Shown one piece after another: positions 61,691-64,000 of a stretch of 64,000 nt of DNA. Origin of the DNA: Mesorhizobium sp. (GTDB taxonomy: Bacteria > Pseudomonadota > Alphaproteobacteria > Rhizobiales > Rhizobiaceae); the NCBI RefSeq assembly GCF_024509055.1, contig NZ_JANINM010000538.1, positions 17,278 through 81,277 of the forward strand. The letters are read 5' to 3'. The translations under genes were made by a program, and so were the position numbers. Position 1 is the first letter of the stretch. Every line of letters begins with the position of its first letter. The notes under the pieces are model-generated. The model searched no databases. It saw nothing but the letters and a program-made list of their open reading frames with translations, and had not been told where the DNA came from.

Positions 61691-62206
61691 TTAATCCACA
61701 TGATGACTGCTTGTCGGCAGTTTGGGTGACGGCATGTACTTGCGGAAGAAATCGCGCCAGAATCGAACAACAATCTCCAGCAATTCTGCTGCAGGCTGCC
61801 ATCGGTTCTCGCCTCTGTCTTCTCGCCAATCAATTACGAGATATCCCTTGCCAAAGGGGCCAACGCCGAAAGGGCCTTCTCCGAAGCCGCCAACGCGGAG
61901 GGTGTCGAAGCTCTTGTCGCGCGCGAAATGCTTTGTCCCGTTTGCTAGATCTTGCACCCCTCGGAACCAGACGCAGTGACGGTCGATCCATTGCAGGAAG
62001 TGGTCCTTGTCTCTGGCTGAAATCCCCATGGCGTCGCGTGCGGCTTTGTCCTTGCTTAGCCACTCGCCCCAGACCCATTCATGCAGGTGAAAAGCGGTGA
62101 TGGCGCAATGCAAAGCTCGGCGTGCCGAGTGGGGCTCGTCCATGAAGTCGTCGAAATCTTGGACAAGCACCGCATAAAAGTCTTCAGCCGTTGCAATGTC
62201 GAACAT
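61691..62206 (-). CDS. Conserved hypothetical protein
   Basis: A 171-residue cytoplasmic protein with no domain I recognise: MFDIATAEDFYAVLVQDFDD, ALHCAITAFHLHEWVWGEWL, WIDRHCVWFRGVQDLANGTK, then a Gly/Phe-rich loop (GGFGEGPFGVGPFGKG) and WQPAAELLEIVVRFWRDFF. The His/Trp-rich helical part is reminiscent of HEPN-like or related helical folds, but there is no clear R-x4-6-H motif. ATG 62206 has AGGAGG seven bases upstream and is a confident start. Confidence 0.75.
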   Translation of the reverse strand: MFDIATAEDFYAVLVQDFDDFMDEPHSARRALHCAITAFHLHEWVWGEWLSKDKAARDAMGISARDKDHFLQWIDRHCVWFRGVQDLANGTKHFARDKSFDTLRVGGFGEGPFGVGPFGKGYLVIDWREDRGENRWQPAAELLEIVVRFWRDFFRKYMPSPKLPTSSHHVD

Positions 62207-62252
62207 CACTTTTCCTCCTGGCTTCCCGGTCATTTCCGCGTGCCAAAGCGCA

Positions 62253-62277
62253 AAAGCCCGAGCGAGGCCCGGGCTTT
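62253..62277 (-). terminator. Candidate terminator after nrdJ
   Basis: AAAGCCCG and CGGGCTTT with a 9-base loop; on the minus strand it ends in TTTT. It lies 140 bases beyond the nrdJ stop. A stronger but T-less 9-bp hairpin (GGAGCGGCC / GGCCGCTCC, 62332-62353) lies between. Confidence 0.55.
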
Positions 62278-62331
62278 GATTGTTGGGAGATGAGCAGGAA
62301 ATTCAGAGACGCGTCAGGCCTCCGTCTATCG

Positions 62332-62353
62332 GGAGCGGCCGTTTGGCCGCTCC
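62332..62353. repeat. Perfect 9-bp stem-loop downstream of nrdJ
   Basis: GGAGCGGCC, loop GTTT, GGCCGCTCC, 64 bases after the nrdJ stop. No T-run. It could stabilise the mRNA end. Confidence 0.55.
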
Positions 62354-62416
62354 AGGTACACAAACATTGGCTTGTAGGTACAAAACTTTGGGTGTTGCAC
62401 CACTGCTCAAGTTTTC

Positions 62417-64000
62417 TCAGCTGCAGCCGCTCGTGCTTCCGCAGGTGTCGCATTTCTCGCAGGTGCCGTTCCGCACCATGGTGAAGTTGTGGCACTCGGA
62501 GCATTCGTTGCCGGTGTAGCCTTGCAGCAGCGACTGCTGGCGGCGGGTCGCGGCGAGTTTCTTCGCTTCGGCCGCCTCGTTGGCGGCAGCGTCGGTGAAC
62601 AGCGCTCCGGCACCCGAAGCCTCGGTTTCCTCTTCCACTATCTCCTCGGCCAGCTCCTTGGCGCGCTCCTCATAGTCGCGCTTGTAGGCGATGGCATCGT
62701 CGCTCGCGGGCTTCAGCGTCAGAACGTTGGAGCCGGAAAAGGCGGTGGGGGCGACGCGGACAGGGGCCGTTGTCGAGCCCGAGCCGCCAAAGCCCTTAGG
62801 CTCGGAACCAACGCCCGACACCAGCTTCACCGGCGAGGCGCCGCGATAGAGGCCCTTGGAGAAGGGCGTCGCCTTGCCTTCGGTGATGCCGCGGCCAAGC
62901 GCGGTCTTGTCGAGGTCCGACTGGTCGACATGGGCGAGGTCGTGGCGGCCGAGATAGGAAACCGCAAGCTCGCGAAACACATAGTCGAGGATCGACGTGG
63001 CGTTCTTGATGGCGTCGTTGCCCTGCACCATGCCGGCCGGCTCGAACTTGGTGAAGGTGAAGGCCTCGACATATTCGTCGAGCGGCACGCCGTATTGCAG
63101 GCCGAGCGAGATGGCGATGGCGAAGTTGTTCATCATCGCGCGGAAGGCGGCGCCTTCCTTGTGCATGTCGATGAAGATTTCGCCCAGACGGCCGTCGTCG
63201 AACTCGCCGGTGCGCAGGTAGACCTTGTGACCGCCGACGACTGCCTTCTGGGTGTAACCCTTGCGGCGGTTCGGCAGTTTTTCGCGATCGCGGTAGAGAC
63301 GCTCAACGACGCGCTCGACAATCTTCTCCGTCACCTGCACGGCGCGCTGCGCCGCAGGGGCGGCGATCAGCTGCTCGACTGCCTCGTCCTCATCCTCCTC
63401 GCCATCGGCGAGCAGCGAGGCATTGAGCGGCTGCGACAGCTTCGAGCCGTCGCGATAGAGCGCGTTCGCCTTCAGCGCCAGCTTCCAGGACAGCATATAG
63501 GCGTTCTTGGCGTCCTCGACCGTCGCCTCATTCGGCATGTTGATGGTCTTGGAGATGGCGCCCGAGATGAAGGGCTGCGCCGCCGCCATCATCAGGATGT
63601 GGCTCTGGATGGAGAGCGAGCGCTTGCCGATCTTGCCGCAGGGGCTGGCACAGTCGAACACCGGCAGATGCTCGGCCTTGAGGAAGGGCGCGCCTTCCAG
63701 CGTCATGGCGCCGCAGACGTGGATGTTGGCGGCGTCGATGTCTTTCCTGGAGAAGCCGAGAGCCGGCAGCATCTCGAAGGAGAAGTCGCCGAGCTGCTCG
63801 TCGGTGAAGCCGAGCGTCTCCTTCACCCAGTCGGCGCCGAGCGTCCACTGGTTGAACACGAACTTGATGTCGAAGGCCGACTTCAGCGCCGCGTTCAGCG
63901 CCGCGATCTTTTCGTCGGTAAAGCCCTTGGCCTTGAGCGACCCGGGGTTGATGCCCGGCGCCTGGTTGAGGTTGCCGTGGCCGACGGCATAGGCCTCGAT
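62417..64000 (-). CDS. nrdJ: Adenosylcobalamin-dependent ribonucleotide reductase, C-terminal part
   Basis: Class II ribonucleotide reductase, reducing ribonucleotides to deoxyribonucleotides with vitamin B12. The window holds the C-terminal 527 codons; the N-terminus lies beyond 64000. The frame is open to the edge. Family segments include GTPYGLQYG-like [40 protein letters not shown] and [18 protein letters not shown]. The C-terminus has the redox/zinc cysteine cluster [24 protein letters not shown]. It is a housekeeping gene of alphaproteobacteria, so this end of the window is chromosomal. Confidence 0.96.
   Translation of the reverse strand: MEAYAVGHGNLNQAPGINPGSLKAKGFTDEKIAALNAALKSAFDIKFVFNQWTLGADWVKETLGFTDEQLGDFSFEMLPALGFSRKDIDAANIHVCGAMTLEGAPFLKAEHLPVFDCASPCGKIGKRSLSIQSHILMMAAAQPFISGAISKTINMPNEATVEDAKNAYMLSWKLALKANALYRDGSKLSQPLNASLLADGEEDEDEAVEQLIAAPAAQRAVQVTEKIVERVVERLYRDREKLPNRRKGYTQKAVVGGHKVYLRTGEFDDGRLGEIFIDMHKEGAAFRAMMNNFAIAISLGLQYGVPLDEYVEAFTFTKFEPAGMVQGNDAIKNATSILDYVFRELAVSYLGRHDLAHVDQSDLDKTALGRGITEGKATPFSKGLYRGASPVKLVSGVGSEPKGFGGSGSTTAPVRVAPTAFSGSNVLTLKPASDDAIAYKRDYEERAKELAEEIVEEETEASGAGALFTDAAANEAAEAKKLAATRRQQSLLQGYTGNECSECHNFTMVRNGTCEKCDTCGSTSGCS

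Noticed and set aside
1..64000. CRISPR arrays, tRNA or rRNA genes, insertion sequences, integrases, origins
   Set aside because: Looked for by eye on both strands; no regularly spaced repeats, no tRNA-like cloverleaf sequences and no transposase or integrase proteins were found.

Overview
The window is high-GC alphaproteobacterial DNA, most likely from Mesorhizobium or a close relative in the Rhizobiales. The evidence is an FrcBCA-type sugar importer, two MucR/Ros regulators, DUF3606 proteins, an Omp25/31-type porin, a LigC/LigD-type ligase and a B12-dependent ribonucleotide reductase. No tRNA, rRNA, CRISPR array, integrase or transposase was found.

Layout. 1-12.8 kb is a carbohydrate locus. 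On the minus strand lie a ROK repressor, a mannitol-dehydrogenase-family enzyme and an SDR. On the plus strand lie frcBCA, a cupin phosphoglucose isomerase, transaldolase and a second importer of the RhaSTPQ type. In the second importer the ATPase and one permease are fused and the binding-protein gene is frameshifted. 13.2-15.1 kb is a zone of small genes and decay: a DNA ligase gene broken by an in-frame stop and a ClpP-like periplasmic protein gene broken by a frameshift.

15.3-31.7 kb holds the most interesting system. Four minus-strand genes overlap one another by 1-4 bases: a PD-(D/E)xK nuclease with a zinc ribbon, a DinG/XPD-like helicase, a 3407-residue protein, and a 546-residue protein. 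The first two and the N-terminal ~930 residues of the third match the predicted pPIWI-RE conflict operon (Burroughs, Iyer and Aravind 2013). What I do not recognise from that operon is the ~2450-residue C-terminal extension carrying a STAND-like ATPase, and the fourth gene, which pairs a HEPN-like RxxxxH motif with a P-loop nucleic-acid-kinase-like domain. A mucR gene and a small hypothetical gene lie directly upstream in the same orientation.

33-36.8 kb holds secreted or membrane proteins, one with ankyrin repeats. 37-55.9 kb looks like a small regulon: three intact LuxR-HTH paralogues and one decayed copy, a type I secretion ABC protein and HlyD-type adaptor, a 2338-residue secreted repeat protein, a Cys-rich secreted peptide and a PhcB-like methyltransferase. 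A 20-bp dyad, CATNCCCNNTNTGGGNNATG, recurs upstream of these genes. It is exact or one mismatch away at five places and weaker at two.

56-62.2 kb holds small hypothetical genes, a candidate small RNA with a strong terminator, facing terminators, a second mucR whose zinc cysteine is replaced by serine, an outer-membrane protein and gene remnants. The window ends inside nrdJ. All family calls are by eye, with no database search.
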